Made by a program: the position numbers and the translations under genes. Shown here one piece after another: positions 54,873 to 63,571 of a stretch of DNA of 64,000 nucleotides. The notes below the pieces were generated by a model that was not told the origin of the DNA, did not search any database, and saw only the letters and a program-made list of their open reading frames with translations. Numbering within the stretch: position 1 is the first letter of the stretch; each line of letters begins with the position of its first letter. Source of the stretch: UBA1413 sp964552955 (lineage in GTDB: Bacteria > Bacteroidota > Bacteroidia > Bacteroidales > Prolixibacteraceae); contig CAZKIU010000013.1 of the NCBI GenBank assembly GCA_964552955.1, positions 23,164-87,163 of the forward strand, written 5' to 3'.

Positions 54873-56080
54873 GTATGGCCGAGGCGGTCGCGTTTGGTCT
54901 TGAGGTAACGCTGGTTGTGGCGGTTCGGTTCCACCTCCAGGGGGACTACCTTGACCACGCGCAGTCCGTACGCCTCGAGGCCCACGCGCTTGACCGGGTT
55001 GTTGGTCATCAGGATCATGTCGGTGACGCCCAGACTGCGGAGAATCTGAGCCCCCACACCATAATCGCGTTCATCGGCCTTAAATCCCAGGTGGATGTTG
55101 GCCTCCACGGTGTCAAGTCCCTGGTCCTGAAGCTTGTAGGCGGCAATCTTGTTCAGCAGTCCGATACCGCGCCCCTCCTGTTGCATGTAAACGACGACTC
55201 CTTTGCCCTCTTTCTCAATGATCTCCATGGCCTGGTGCAGTTGTTCGCCACATTCGCACCGCTGCGAACCGAAGATATCACCGGTCATGCAGGAGGAGTG
55301 AACCCTGACGGGAATAGGTTCGCCACTTTTCCATTCCCCTTTGATCAGGGCCACATGTTCGAGCCCGTTGCTTTTCTGCAAGAAGGGGATGATCCTGAAA
55401 TTGCCGTAGTGGGTGGGAAGGGGCACTTCCTCGCCCCGTTTGATGAGGCTTTCCCTTTGCAGGCGGTAGGAGATCAGGTCTTTGATGGTGATGATTTTGA
55501 TGCCGAAGCGGGCGGCGATCTCCACCAACTGTGGAAGGCGGGCCATGGAGCCGTCGTCGTTCATCACTTCCACCAGCACTCCGGAAGGGTAGAGGCCCGC
55601 CAGACGGGCCAGGTCAGCGGCGGCTTCGGTATGGCCGGCACGCCGGAGGACCCCCCTGTTCTTGGCCTTCAGTGGAAAGATATGCCCTGGCCGGCCCAGC
55701 TCTTCGGGACGGGTGGCAGGATTCACCAGAGCCTTGATGGTGATGGCCCGGTCAGAGGCTGAGATGCCCGTGGTCACCCCCGGCAGAAGCGCATCGACGG
55801 AAACCGTGAACTGCGTTTCATGGAACGAGGTGTTCTGGCCTACCATCAGGTTTAAATCTAGCTCTTCACACCTTTTCTCGGTGAGGGCCACACAAATCAG
55901 CCCCCGGCCATGCATAGCCATAAAATTGATTTTCTCGGGGGTGATCAGTTCCGACGCGGTGATGAAGTCCCCTTCATTCTCGCGGTCCTCATCGTCCACC
56001 ACCAGCACCATCTCTCCGTTTTTGATCGACTCGATGGCTTCAGGAATGGTATTTAATACTATATCCGACATGTTGGTCAT
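54836..56080 (-). CDS. ribBA: Bifunctional DHBP synthase / GTP cyclohydrolase II
   Basis: 414 residues catalysing two entry steps of riboflavin synthesis. The RibB half has DDEDRENEGDF and HTEAAADLARLAG; the RibA half has the zinc site CMTGDIFGSQRCECG and QEGRGIGLLNKI. Both sets of active residues are complete. ATG 56080 (MTNMSDIV) was chosen; 56071 is also possible and the longer frame to 56110 begins with MSYLWSPEQQ. No FMN riboswitch was recognised upstream. Confidence 0.95.
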   Translation of the reverse strand: MTNMSDIVLNTIPEAIESIKNGEMVLVVDDEDRENEGDFITASELITPEKINFMAMHGRGLICVALTEKRCEELDLNLMVGQNTSFHETQFTVSVDALLPGVTTGISASDRAITIKALVNPATRPEELGRPGHIFPLKAKNRGVLRRAGHTEAAADLARLAGLYPSGVLVEVMNDDGSMARLPQLVEIAARFGIKIITIKDLISYRLQRESLIKRGEEVPLPTHYGNFRIIPFLQKSNGLEHVALIKGEWKSGEPIPVRVHSSCMTGDIFGSQRCECGEQLHQAMEIIEKEGKGVVVYMQQEGRGIGLLNKIAAYKLQDQGLDTVEANIHLGFKADERDYGVGAQILRSLGVTDMILMTNNPVKRVGLEAYGLRVVKVVPLEVEPNRHNQRYLKTKRDRLGHTLQRFSYDEGES

Positions 56081-56391
56081 CTGTTGTTCAGGGCTCCAAA
56101 GATAACTCAAAAATCAGAGTAGTACAATCTTTTTGCGGTTCCGGCCCTGCGGACTGAAAACGCCGGGGTTCCCGGAGGTGAGGAACTAAATGGATAAGGA
56201 GGAAGTTCATCTGCTGGAAGTCCTTCAGGATGAGACCCCTTAATGTCGTAGTTCGTCAGATCAAAGTCAACAGGTCAGAGCCCATCAGTTAATGACCTAT
56301 TAATTCGGAGCAACCTGGTCGGGGCTCCTCAGTTCGGGTTCCTTTTTTGCTCCCCATCTGGGCTCTGAATTTGCTTGTTTCTTCGCGGGTG
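56081..56391. other. Intergenic region, no gene seen
   Basis: 311 bases between ribBA and the GT2 gene at 56392. I see no riboswitch fold, no complete reading frame and no clear promoter box. Short imperfect repeats of GTCAG occur near 56240-56290. Confidence 0.4.
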
Positions 56392-57585
56392 TTAATTTTC
56401 TGCGGCCCGGCGTGATTTTTCCCAGGTCACCTTTTGGTTGCCTTTGAGATAGCGGGCGATGCCCCAGAGTGAGGCGTAATTGATGGCCACGAAATAGTAG
56501 GGGACAAAGAAGATCTTTAATTTCAGCTTTTGGTGTTCGAGGTACCATCCGGCGAGGGCCAGGAAGTAGCAGAGGGCCTGGGTCCAGAGGAGGAGGGTGG
56601 GGAATTCGGGGATAAACCAACTTACGCGTGAGGCCACCAGCGCCAGGTTCACTGGAAGGAAAAGAAAGAGGAAGAGGGGGGCCACCGACCAGCGGAGGAC
56701 CTTGTGCGAGAAGTACTGCCAACTGAGGAGGCCGTAACGGAAGGGATTGAGGAGGTATCCCAGGCGGAACATGGTCTGCACTCCTCCGGCGGCAATCCTG
56801 ACCTTTCGTTTGAGTTCCTCCCTGACATTGAGTGAAGCGGTTTCTTCGGCGAAGGCATCAGGGGTGTAAGCGATGCGGTAGCCCCGGGCGGCAATCCTGA
56901 GGGTGATGATGAAATCGTCGAGCAGGGTGTCTTTTTCTACGGGTTCAAAGAGGGCGGTACGTATGGCGAAGAGTTCGCCCACGCCCCCCACGGCTGAATT
57001 GAGCTCGGCATCCAGGCGTTTGATGAGGGATTCAAATTTCCAGTAGATCCCTTCTCCGGCGGCGGAAGCCGTATCAGCCTCCTTTTCCACAATCCGTTTT
57101 TCTCCGGCCACACAGCCGGTATGGGGATCGCTGAAGCAGGCCACCATCTCCCTGATGGTATTGCGGCTCAACCGGGTGTTGGCATCGGAAAAGATCACGA
57201 TGGGGGCTCTGACAAACTGCATCCCCCGGTTCATGGCGTCGATCTTTCCTTTCCGTGCCGGCTGATGGTAGACTTCTATCTCCGGGTATTTGCGCAGAAG
57301 GTCCGGTGTGCCGTCATCTGACCCGTCGGTGATCCAGATATACTGAATTTTGGCTTTGGGATAGTCGAGGGCCAGAGAGTTGGCCACCTTTCGGTCCACA
57401 TACTGTTTTTCGTTGAAGGCGGTCACAAAGAGACAGACCTCCGGTTCATAATCGGTTCCGGAGAAAGCGGCATTTTTTCTGCCAAAAATTCTTTTGGCCA
57501 CTACCAGGAGGTAAAGGAGGAGGCCATATCCTGCATAGCTGTAAAACAGGACGATGAGCATGAACCAGAAGAGGAAGGTCAGCAT
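56392..57585 (-). CDS. Membrane GT2 glycosyltransferase (BcsA/HAS-like topology)
   Basis: 397 residues: one N-terminal helix (about 3-30), GT2 domain with FVTAFNEKQYVD, WITDGSDDGT, IVIFSDANTRLS (DxD), DDFII and three to four C-terminal helices from about residue 285. QxxRW of processive synthases is not obvious (the region reads KRKVRIAAGG), so it is probably a single-addition enzyme, as in exopolysaccharide clusters. It overlaps the GT4 gene upstream by 7 bases. Confidence 0.88.
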   Translation of the reverse strand: MLTFLFWFMLIVLFYSYAGYGLLLYLLVVAKRIFGRKNAAFSGTDYEPEVCLFVTAFNEKQYVDRKVANSLALDYPKAKIQYIWITDGSDDGTPDLLRKYPEIEVYHQPARKGKIDAMNRGMQFVRAPIVIFSDANTRLSRNTIREMVACFSDPHTGCVAGEKRIVEKEADTASAAGEGIYWKFESLIKRLDAELNSAVGGVGELFAIRTALFEPVEKDTLLDDFIITLRIAARGYRIAYTPDAFAEETASLNVREELKRKVRIAAGGVQTMFRLGYLLNPFRYGLLSWQYFSHKVLRWSVAPLFLFLFLPVNLALVASRVSWFIPEFPTLLLWTQALCYFLALAGWYLEHQKLKLKIFFVPYYFVAINYASLWGIARYLKGNQKVTWEKSRRAAEN

Positions 57586-58787
57586 CTGGCCAGGTTTTGG
57601 AGGTAAAAATCAGCCAGCCGGCGGGCAATGGCGAGGTTGTCGAGATGTTCTTCGGCGAACCGGGCAGCATGGCTGCCCAGGGAGAGGCAGAGTGTACGAT
57701 CTTCGACCACCTGTTGGATGGCCTGGATGAAGGCGGGGGCATCGTCAGCCACGAGCAGATGGGTGCCGGGGGTCACATGGAGTCCTTCAGCCCCGATGGA
57801 GGTGGAGATGATGGCTTTTCCCAGGGCCATTCCTTCGGCAATCTTAACCCGCATGCCGCTGCCTGAGAGGAGGGGCACAACCATGATGGCCTTGGAATGC
57901 ATGAACCGGGTGGCGCTTTCCACTTCTCCGAGATAAACGACGCCCGGCTGCTTCAGTTTTTCAACCATCCAGGCGGGGGCATTCCGGCCGGCTACATACA
58001 AGCGGAGTGCGGGATATTTGGGGGAGACTCCCCCCCAAATGTTTTTAAGAAACCAAATAAGCCCCTCCTGGTTGGGGGCCCATTCCAGGGAACCCAGGTG
58101 AAAGAGGGAGGGGAACTCGGTCTCCCCGGCAAGATCGGCCGGGTCAGGCGGTTCGATGCCTGAAGGGGTGACCAGCGCAGGCCGCAGGTTTCCTGCCTGG
58201 CGGAGATGGGCCTCATCGCGGCCGGTAATGGGCACCAGCAGATCATACTGGTTGAGCCAGTGGTGCTCAAAACGGGCGATCCGGCGGGCGAGGTTCTGTA
58301 AATACCATTTTTTAAATCCGGAGGAAAGGGCCGCGGTGCGTTGCCAGATCTCGGCTTCAATATTGTGGGCCCTGTAGGCTATCCGGGCTTTGGAATGGGC
58401 CCTGATCAGCGGGATGTAAGGGCAGAGGTAAAGCCCTTCCAGTTGCACGAGGTCAAACTCTTTTTCATGCAGAAGGTCTGTCAAGGCCTTTTTAAATTCC
58501 GGAGATATAAAACGAACGGCATTGTAGGGCAGGCGCGAAAATAGCAGGTTGGTCAGGGCGCTGATGGGGGAAACGGGGGCGGGCACCTCCACAAACCTGA
58601 AATCGGCCAGCTTGCTGATGCCGGGGGGCATCTCTTCGCGACGGGAATGGTGTTTGAGGGTGTTCATGGCCAGGACGGTCACCTCATGCCCCAGCCGGTA
58701 AAAGCCCCGGGTCAGGTTCAGCATGGCAATGGCGCCACCATCCTTGTCGGGCCACGGCGGTTTATTGGTCAGCTGCAGGATCCTCAT
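57579..58787 (-). CDS. GT4-like glycosyltransferase
   Basis: 402 residues, GT-B fold. N-terminal LQLTNKPPWPDKDGGAIAMLNLTRGF binds the acceptor side; the C-terminal donor site has VVPLLSGSGMRVKIAEGMALGKAIIST, with the Glu of the E-x7-E motif type. The pair with the GT2 gene suggests a surface glycan assembly. It overlaps the LptF/G gene by 26 bases. Confidence 0.9.
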   Translation of the reverse strand: MRILQLTNKPPWPDKDGGAIAMLNLTRGFYRLGHEVTVLAMNTLKHHSRREEMPPGISKLADFRFVEVPAPVSPISALTNLLFSRLPYNAVRFISPEFKKALTDLLHEKEFDLVQLEGLYLCPYIPLIRAHSKARIAYRAHNIEAEIWQRTAALSSGFKKWYLQNLARRIARFEHHWLNQYDLLVPITGRDEAHLRQAGNLRPALVTPSGIEPPDPADLAGETEFPSLFHLGSLEWAPNQEGLIWFLKNIWGGVSPKYPALRLYVAGRNAPAWMVEKLKQPGVVYLGEVESATRFMHSKAIMVVPLLSGSGMRVKIAEGMALGKAIISTSIGAEGLHVTPGTHLLVADDAPAFIQAIQQVVEDRTLCLSLGSHAARFAEEHLDNLAIARRLADFYLQNLARC

Positions 58788-60252
58788 TTTTGAACAGTTT
58801 GTTCAGCAGCTTCTCGGGGATGATCTTTTTAAAGAGCTGGACATAGGTCTCGGCCGACATGATGGCGGAATCCCTGACGGCCTTGTAGGTGAGCCAGATG
58901 CCGATGGGCAGGAAGATCCCCGATGAAAACCACATCCCCATGGCCATGGCCCAGACATCCTCGCGGGCCGATTTTTCACCCGTCATGGAAACGATATAAT
59001 AGAGAATAAACATCAGCACGGAGACGACGACCGGCATCCCTAGCCCTCCCTTGCGGATGATGGCCCCCAGCGGAGCCCCGATGAAAAAGAAGATCAGTAC
59101 GGCAAAGGAAAGAGTAAACTTGCGGTGAAATTCCATGCTGTGCTGGTTGATCCTTCTTTTGCGGCCGTAGAGGTTATTCTCTATATTGTTGATTTCCTGG
59201 AAGTTGTTTCGGGCGGTGTAAATGGCGTTCTGAAAAACCTCCATGCTGGTAAAGTTATCTGCCGCCGGTAACAGCAGGGTCGGATCGATGTATTTGACCG
59301 AATCTGGCGTATAGGTGTTCAGCAGGGAGTCGTTTTCCATCATCCGGGCGTAGAGCCTTTGGTTGAGGTGTGCCATATAACGGGTGTTGAGGACGAAATT
59401 GCGGACCCTCAGCTTATAGTCGGTCATCAGTGAATCCCTGGCAATATCCAGTTGCCTGATATTGAGCATCCGGTAGCTGTTCCTGAAGATGTTCTCGTCC
59501 TGGCGCTGGAAGTCGAAGTTCATCACCTTGATGTTAAGGACCTGTTTGTAAAACCTGTCGCGCCGGAAAGGGTAGTTGTTTTTACCGCCTTCCATGGTCT
59601 CTTCCGAGAAGTTCTCGCCGTTGAAGAGCGTGAGCACCATGTAGTTTTTGTCTTCGGTGATGTTCAGGAACCCCGAGTCGGCCACGGTGACGCTTTCATT
59701 GGTCTTGTTGTTGGTATGGTCATAGATGAGGATGTCGTGGAGCGTGTTGGTGCGGTTGTCGACTTTTCCGACCCTGACGGAATAGCCGTCGATTTCATTG
59801 GTGAAGACCCCCTCCTGGAGGACCATTTCGGGTCTTTGCTGTTTGACACTCCACAGGAGGGTGGTGAACCGCAGGTTGGTATGGGGGAGGATGTTGTTGG
59901 CAAAGAAAAAGGCGGTGCAGGTGATCAGAATGGACAGGACGATGAGGGGTTTCATCACCCGGAAGAGGGAGATCCCCGATGATTTCATGGCCACCAGTTC
60001 GTAGTTCTCACCCAGTTCGCCGAAGGTCATGATGGAAGCCAGCAGCATGGCCAGGGGGAAGGCAAAGGGCAGAAGTCCGAAGGATGCATAGAAGAGCAGC
60101 TCGGCAAGAATACCCCAGTCCAGCCCCTTGCCCACCAGGTCATCCACATATTTCCAGAGGAACTGCATCAGCAGGATGAATACGCAGATGAAAAAGGTCA
60201 TGAAAAACGGACCTATAAATGTCTTGAACACATACCAGTGTAAACGCTTCAT
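58762..60252 (-). CDS. LptF/LptG-type permease of LPS export
   Basis: 496 residues with three helices at each end (about 10-120 and 405-475) and a beta-rich periplasmic domain between, the layout of LptF and LptG, which with LptB extract lipopolysaccharide from the inner membrane. FKTFIGPFFMTFFICVF and GAPLGAIIRKGGLG are family blocks. ATG 60252 (MKRLHWYVFK) was chosen over the frame back to 60387 because a -7 box TAGCTTTG (60283-60290) lies before it. It leads an operon with the two glycosyltransferases. Confidence 0.9.
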   Translation of the reverse strand: MKRLHWYVFKTFIGPFFMTFFICVFILLMQFLWKYVDDLVGKGLDWGILAELLFYASFGLLPFAFPLAMLLASIMTFGELGENYELVAMKSSGISLFRVMKPLIVLSILITCTAFFFANNILPHTNLRFTTLLWSVKQQRPEMVLQEGVFTNEIDGYSVRVGKVDNRTNTLHDILIYDHTNNKTNESVTVADSGFLNITEDKNYMVLTLFNGENFSEETMEGGKNNYPFRRDRFYKQVLNIKVMNFDFQRQDENIFRNSYRMLNIRQLDIARDSLMTDYKLRVRNFVLNTRYMAHLNQRLYARMMENDSLLNTYTPDSVKYIDPTLLLPAADNFTSMEVFQNAIYTARNNFQEINNIENNLYGRKRRINQHSMEFHRKFTLSFAVLIFFFIGAPLGAIIRKGGLGMPVVVSVLMFILYYIVSMTGEKSAREDVWAMAMGMWFSSGIFLPIGIWLTYKAVRDSAIMSAETYVQLFKKIIPEKLLNKLFKNEDPAADQ

Positions 60253-60612
60253 GTTGGCCGGAATGAAATCCTGTATAAAATGCAAAGCTAGCTTTTTTCG
60301 GCGAATTCCTGAAAGTCCCGGCGATGAACCGTTCTGTAGAAATATATATGGTTGTGACTGGAGGTCCCTTGCGGGAACTGAGGACATTCGCCTGGGTAAG
60401 CATGGAATTCCCTTCAGGGAACAGATGTTGTAAACCGCAGTGGCGTGGGGATTTAATCAGGGATCAGCGAGAAAGGCTGTGTTTAGCTAAGGCAGTCTGT
60501 TCAGTGAGGTAAGTGTGTGACCGGGGCAGAATGGGCCATCCGCTGAGCGTAAGAGAGTGTGACCGGGGCAGACAGGGGAGGGGAGAGGCGAAACTTGGCC
60601 GGTATCATCGCG
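60253..60612. other. Intergenic region of 360 bases, no gene seen
   Basis: Contains the LptF/G promoter box and a 16-base direct repeat (GTGTGACCGGGGCAGA at 60515 and 60557, 42 bases apart). The rest shows no recognisable structure. Confidence 0.5.
60283..60290 (-). promoter_or_regulatory. -7 promoter box for the LptF/G operon
   Basis: TAGCTTTG on the minus strand fits TAnnTTTG exactly and lies 31-38 bases before ATG 60252, with a TTTCA 19 bases further upstream as a weak -33 box. Confidence 0.55.
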
Positions 60613-60990
60613 TCAGGATCCCAGGATATGCCGGAGGAGGGAGACATGATTGTTCCAGAGGTTGATAATATCCTCCTTTTCATCCTCTTCGCCGAAGTCG
60701 GTGACCAGTAAAGCGACGTCGCCTGTCAGTTCATCCTGGGTGATGCGGAATTCAAAATAGGTCCGTTCGTCCTCCTTCCAGGTAAAGCGTACCAGTTTAT
60801 TCTCTTTGATCAGGGAGAGTTCAGCGGATTCTTCTGAACCTTTCCAGAGGAAGGTGTAGATCTTGCCTTCCATCCTGACGTCATCGGCAAACCATTCGGC
60901 CAGTCCCGAGGCAGAACTCAGCCTGTTAAAGAGAACCTTAGGAGAGCAATTGATGGTATATTCGAGTTGTATCTTTTTTTTACGGGTCAT
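60613..60990 (-). CDS. START-like domain protein (SRPBCC fold)
   Basis: 125 residues. KKKIQLEYTINCSPKVLFNRLSSASGLAEWFADDV and the ending DIINLWNNHVSLLRHILGS match the Bacteroidota START-like family within the SRPBCC/AHSA1 fold, which forms a deep ligand pocket. Ligand and role unknown. ATG 60990 (MTRKKKIQ) chosen over the frame back to 61059. Divergent from tRNA-Met. Confidence 0.82.
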   Translation of the reverse strand: MTRKKKIQLEYTINCSPKVLFNRLSSASGLAEWFADDVRMEGKIYTFLWKGSEESAELSLIKENKLVRFTWKEDERTYFEFRITQDELTGDVALLVTDFGEEDEKEDIINLWNNHVSLLRHILGS

Positions 60991-61102
60991 AAGTGATTCG
61001 GTTTGATCAAGGTTCTCCTTACAAAATACTCTTTTTGTTATGTTGATTTCGGATTCCAATATACTATTTTTTCAACAGATTCCCATTTTTTGGAAAAAAT
61101 TG

Positions 61103-61110
61103 TATATTTG
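61103..61110 (+). promoter_or_regulatory. -7 promoter box upstream of tRNA-Met
   Basis: TATATTTG followed by CACC is the form of -7 box often found before stable RNA genes in Bacteroidota. Transcription would begin about 61117, giving a 125-base leader before the tRNA. Confidence 0.65.
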
Positions 61111-61241
61111 CACCCCGAAAACGGGACCGATCCCGAGCCAGGCCCGGAAGGAGCGCAAGCAAAGTTCTGAAAGGGATTCCGGAGATCTTCCGGAAGGCAA
61201 AGGGAGAAGGAGCAACGTTTTCAAAGGTTCTTAAAAAAGAT
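61111..61241 (+). ncRNA. Transcribed leader of tRNA-Met, possible structured RNA
   Basis: The stretch is rich in Gly-type purines, has no reading frame of note, and holds a 7-base hairpin TTCCGGA / TCCGGAA (61177-61195). AGGCCCGGAAGGAGCGCAAGC near 61140 faintly recalls the SRP RNA loop but lacks the conserved 3' side, so it is not called SRP RNA. May simply be processed leader. Confidence 0.3.
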
Positions 61242-61315
61242 GGCGAGGTAGCTCAGCTGGTTAGAGCGCATGATTCATAATCATGAGGTCGGCGGATCAT
61301 TCCCGCCTCTCGCTA
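61242..61315 (+). tRNA. tRNA-Met (anticodon CAT)
   Basis: A 74-base cloverleaf: acceptor GGCGAGG / TCTCGCT with G-U pairs at both ends, D arm GCTC/GAGC, anticodon stem CATGA/TCATG with loop TTCATAA (CAT at 61276-61278), T stem GGCGG/CCGCC. CCA is not encoded. It lacks the three G-C pairs of initiator tRNA, so it is the elongator, though tRNA-Ile(CAT) cannot be ruled out. The T loop is ATCATTC instead of TTCRAnY. Confidence 0.9.
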
Positions 61316-61324
61316 CACGGAAAT

Positions 61325-61362
61325 AAAGAGGTTACAACGCCATTAGTTGTAACCTCTTTTTA
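61325..61362 (+). terminator. Rho-independent terminator of tRNA-Met
   Basis: A 14-base stem AAAGAGGTTACAAC / GTTGTAACCTCTTT with a seven-base loop (GCCATTA), ending in a T run. Confidence 0.95.
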
Positions 61363-61386
61363 TTTGCAAGTCATTGGCATGTAAGC

Positions 61387-61681
61387 CTAAAAAGACAAAT
61401 TGTGTTGAGGAAAATGGATGCCATATCCTATTCCAGAATATAGCATTGATATCCGTGAGCCGGAATTGAAGTTTGCAGATCTATTACTCAGCTTTCTCGT
61501 TTCCATGATGCTCATATTCAACATCGTGGAGGTCGGAGAGGAAGGGGGGCCGTGCGTAACGGTGTTCGACATTCCGGGAGAGCGACGAACTCACGATCAA
61601 AAGCAGTTGACGGTCCACGGCCAGTTGCTTCATGTTGCGGGTGATTCCGGCGAGTTCCTGGTCGCTGTTAGGGTAGGGGGA
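61387..61681 (-). pseudogene. Decayed fragment resembling DnaB helicase
   Basis: On the minus strand the frame from 61681 to a stop at 61484-61486 reads NSDQELAGITRNMKQLA, IVSSSLSRNVEHRYARP and PFLSDLHDVEYEHHGN. This follows the DnaB core REQEI--ISR-LK-LA, ALSQL-R-VE-R---RP and QLSDLRE. The start is missing, and a piece resembling the next block (ISMLYSGIGYGI) continues in another frame to 61387. The break with the AbiEii gene is marked by an 8-base direct repeat TTAGGGTA (61668 and 61682). Confidence 0.45.
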
Positions 61682-62776
61682 TTAGGGTAAAAGCATTACT
61701 GTCTGGTACCAATAGTAAAAAGCGGATTTATCCGGCAGCTTTTTCAACCGGTTAAGAAAGTTGTACTCCGTCTTATCAATATTCCATTCCTTCATATCTT
61801 GTCCTGTATAGAAGGCAATGGGTGATAGATCGTTTAACACTAACCTGGCAGCAAGATAGGCAATACGCGCTGAGGCAGAAACCGCATCATCAAGGCGAAA
61901 ACTACCGGTCATCAAAAACCCAAAATCGAAAGCTTTTATCCCTTTCTGCAATTCCATGAATTTCTTCTTTTCTTCTTCAGTGCCACTACCCCGTTTTGCG
62001 ATAATTAGGCATGTGTCAATTGTATCTTGTAAAACAGCTTCAGGAGTAAGTGTAAAATCTGGATTTTTGCTCTTTCGGTATGTGATTTCTTGTTTGGCAA
62101 ATGCATTGAAACTTTTTGCCACTGTTCCCACGTTTTCAATGCGCTCAAATAAATTGCCTAAGTCAAAAAGTTGCTTACAAATCTCCATGGAAAATGGTTG
62201 ATTATCCTTTCCTTTAAAATAAGGTATACCAATAGTATTGGGTGCAAAGGCAGTGAGTTTGTCTCCTGTGATAGATTCAATGGATGGCAATGTTACCATG
62301 GTTTCCATATCCGTTTCTATCCATTGAGTTACTACCGGTTTTTCAATTAATACCGGGTAAATTGTTTTTTCGATAAGGACATCCAGAAGGATAGTGCCGG
62401 AACCCCGCATTCTGGAATCAAAAGAGAATTTGTAATGTGCCTTGGGTACTCCGGGCAGATAGCTGCGGCGTTCATCCAGTTTCCACTCTGTGAAGTGCGA
62501 TGATTCAATAACTTCGTTTAGTCTGGCTTCAAATTCTTCCCTACTGGTAAGGCAAATTATATCAATATCTATGGAGAATCGGTTCCCTTTATCCAGCAAA
62601 AGTACCAAACTGGTGCCGCCCTTGAAAACAAAATCAAGACCATTGGCTTTGAGTCGCTCCACCAAGTGTAACGCGTAAATCATTTTTTCAAGAACGATCT
62701 TGTCGATTCGTCTGTGGTCTGGTTTCTTTTTGAATTGATCCAGCCACTCCTCTGTAAAGCAAAAATCTTTAATCAT
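61682..62776 (-). CDS. AbiEii-type nucleotidyltransferase toxin
   Basis: 364 residues. VFKGGTSLVLLLDKGNRFSIDIDI (residues 50-73) carries the GG-S/T and D-x-D motifs of the AbiEii/AbiGii family, whose members block growth by adding nucleotides to tRNA or a similar target when freed from the antitoxin. An N-terminal helical part (about 1-45) and a long C-terminal domain complete the usual length. It overlaps the AbiEi gene by 8 bases. The gene is visibly AT-richer than the rest of the window, a sign of transfer. Confidence 0.87.
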   Translation of the reverse strand: MIKDFCFTEEWLDQFKKKPDHRRIDKIVLEKMIYALHLVERLKANGLDFVFKGGTSLVLLLDKGNRFSIDIDIICLTSREEFEARLNEVIESSHFTEWKLDERRSYLPGVPKAHYKFSFDSRMRGSGTILLDVLIEKTIYPVLIEKPVVTQWIETDMETMVTLPSIESITGDKLTAFAPNTIGIPYFKGKDNQPFSMEICKQLFDLGNLFERIENVGTVAKSFNAFAKQEITYRKSKNPDFTLTPEAVLQDTIDTCLIIAKRGSGTEEEKKKFMELQKGIKAFDFGFLMTGSFRLDDAVSASARIAYLAARLVLNDLSPIAFYTGQDMKEWNIDKTEYNFLNRLKKLPDKSAFYYWYQTVMLLP

Positions 62777-63536
62777 TGACCATGGCTTTTGCTGGGTGGG
62801 ATATGTGATTACTTATGAATTGCTTAATGGCTTGTTCCCGTTTTCTTCTTTTAGCATAGCTGAATAACCTGGTAAAATTGATGGAATAGCGGGTAAACGC
62901 ATTTTCAAAAATAGAAATCAAATCTGAACCTTGTAAAAAGTAGAATAGTCGTTCCTCTGCAAATAAGTCTACCAGAATCTTTTCCAGTGCGGGCGTGTGG
63001 AATTTGAGTTTCTTTTCCGTCCTCTTCGACAGGGGAGCCCTGGTGAGTAAGTTCTTTATGATTACCGGTTGATTACTTTCAGCAATATATAAATTGATTG
63101 TATTCTCATCAGGATTTAAAAAAACTTCTTTACGGACAGAGTCTTTTAGTTCATAGAAAAGTGACTCTTCAAAACCTTTCTCTATTTCGATGAATAGGAT
63201 AGACTTGCTCGTCAGGTGTTGAGTAAACTCATTCAACCAGGTCGTTTCCCAGATGCAAAATTGAACCTCAGTAAATTTTTCCGTGAGTTCATGGGCTATC
63301 TTTAAGAGGTGAGCGGAGACTTCCGGTTTGTATTCCGGCTTTTTGGAAATTATATAAAGACCTCTTTTTAAAGGTCTGATGATGTTCTTTCGCTTGAGGT
63401 CATAGATTCTCCAGCCTAAAGTTCCTTCAGACAACTCTGGTTCGAAGCATTGATAAAAATCAAAGAGTTCTTCTCTTGTAAAGTACTCTTTTCCTTTAAA
63501 TTCTTCTATAAATCTATTTTCTAAGATCCTGGGCAC
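62769..63536 (-). CDS. AbiEi-like antitoxin and transcriptional regulator
   Basis: 255 residues from GTG 63536. The N-terminal winged helix (EYFTREELFDFY and GWRIYDLKRKNIIRPLKRGLYII) reads like the AbiEi DNA-binding part, and the C-terminal body (about 80-240) is the antitoxin domain. It should bind its own promoter and neutralise the downstream toxin. The frame goes back to a TTG at 63590, but that lies inside the inverted repeat and before the -7 box (63555-63562), so the GTG is the better start. AT-rich like its partner. Confidence 0.78.
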   Translation of the reverse strand: MPRILENRFIEEFKGKEYFTREELFDFYQCFEPELSEGTLGWRIYDLKRKNIIRPLKRGLYIISKKPEYKPEVSAHLLKIAHELTEKFTEVQFCIWETTWLNEFTQHLTSKSILFIEIEKGFEESLFYELKDSVRKEVFLNPDENTINLYIAESNQPVIIKNLLTRAPLSKRTEKKLKFHTPALEKILVDLFAEERLFYFLQGSDLISIFENAFTRYSINFTRLFSYAKRRKREQAIKQFISNHISHPAKAMVND

Positions 63537-63554
63537 AGAATATCCAATTTTTGC

Positions 63555-63562
63555 CAAAGATA
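63555..63562 (-). promoter_or_regulatory. -7 promoter box of the AbiE operon
   Basis: TATCTTTG on the minus strand fits TAnnTTTG, with transcription expected to begin near 63548, 12 bases before the GTG start. It gives AbiE a promoter separate from that of the reverse transcriptase gene. Confidence 0.55.
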
Positions 63563-63571
63563 ATAAAAAAT

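Noticed and set aside
56081..56391. FMN riboswitch before ribBA
   Set aside because: This region is upstream of ribBA on the minus strand, but the conserved FMN aptamer blocks were not found.
61130..61170. SRP RNA
   Set aside because: CCCGGAAGG resembles the conserved loop, but the AGCAGC side of the asymmetric loop and the flanking helix are not present.
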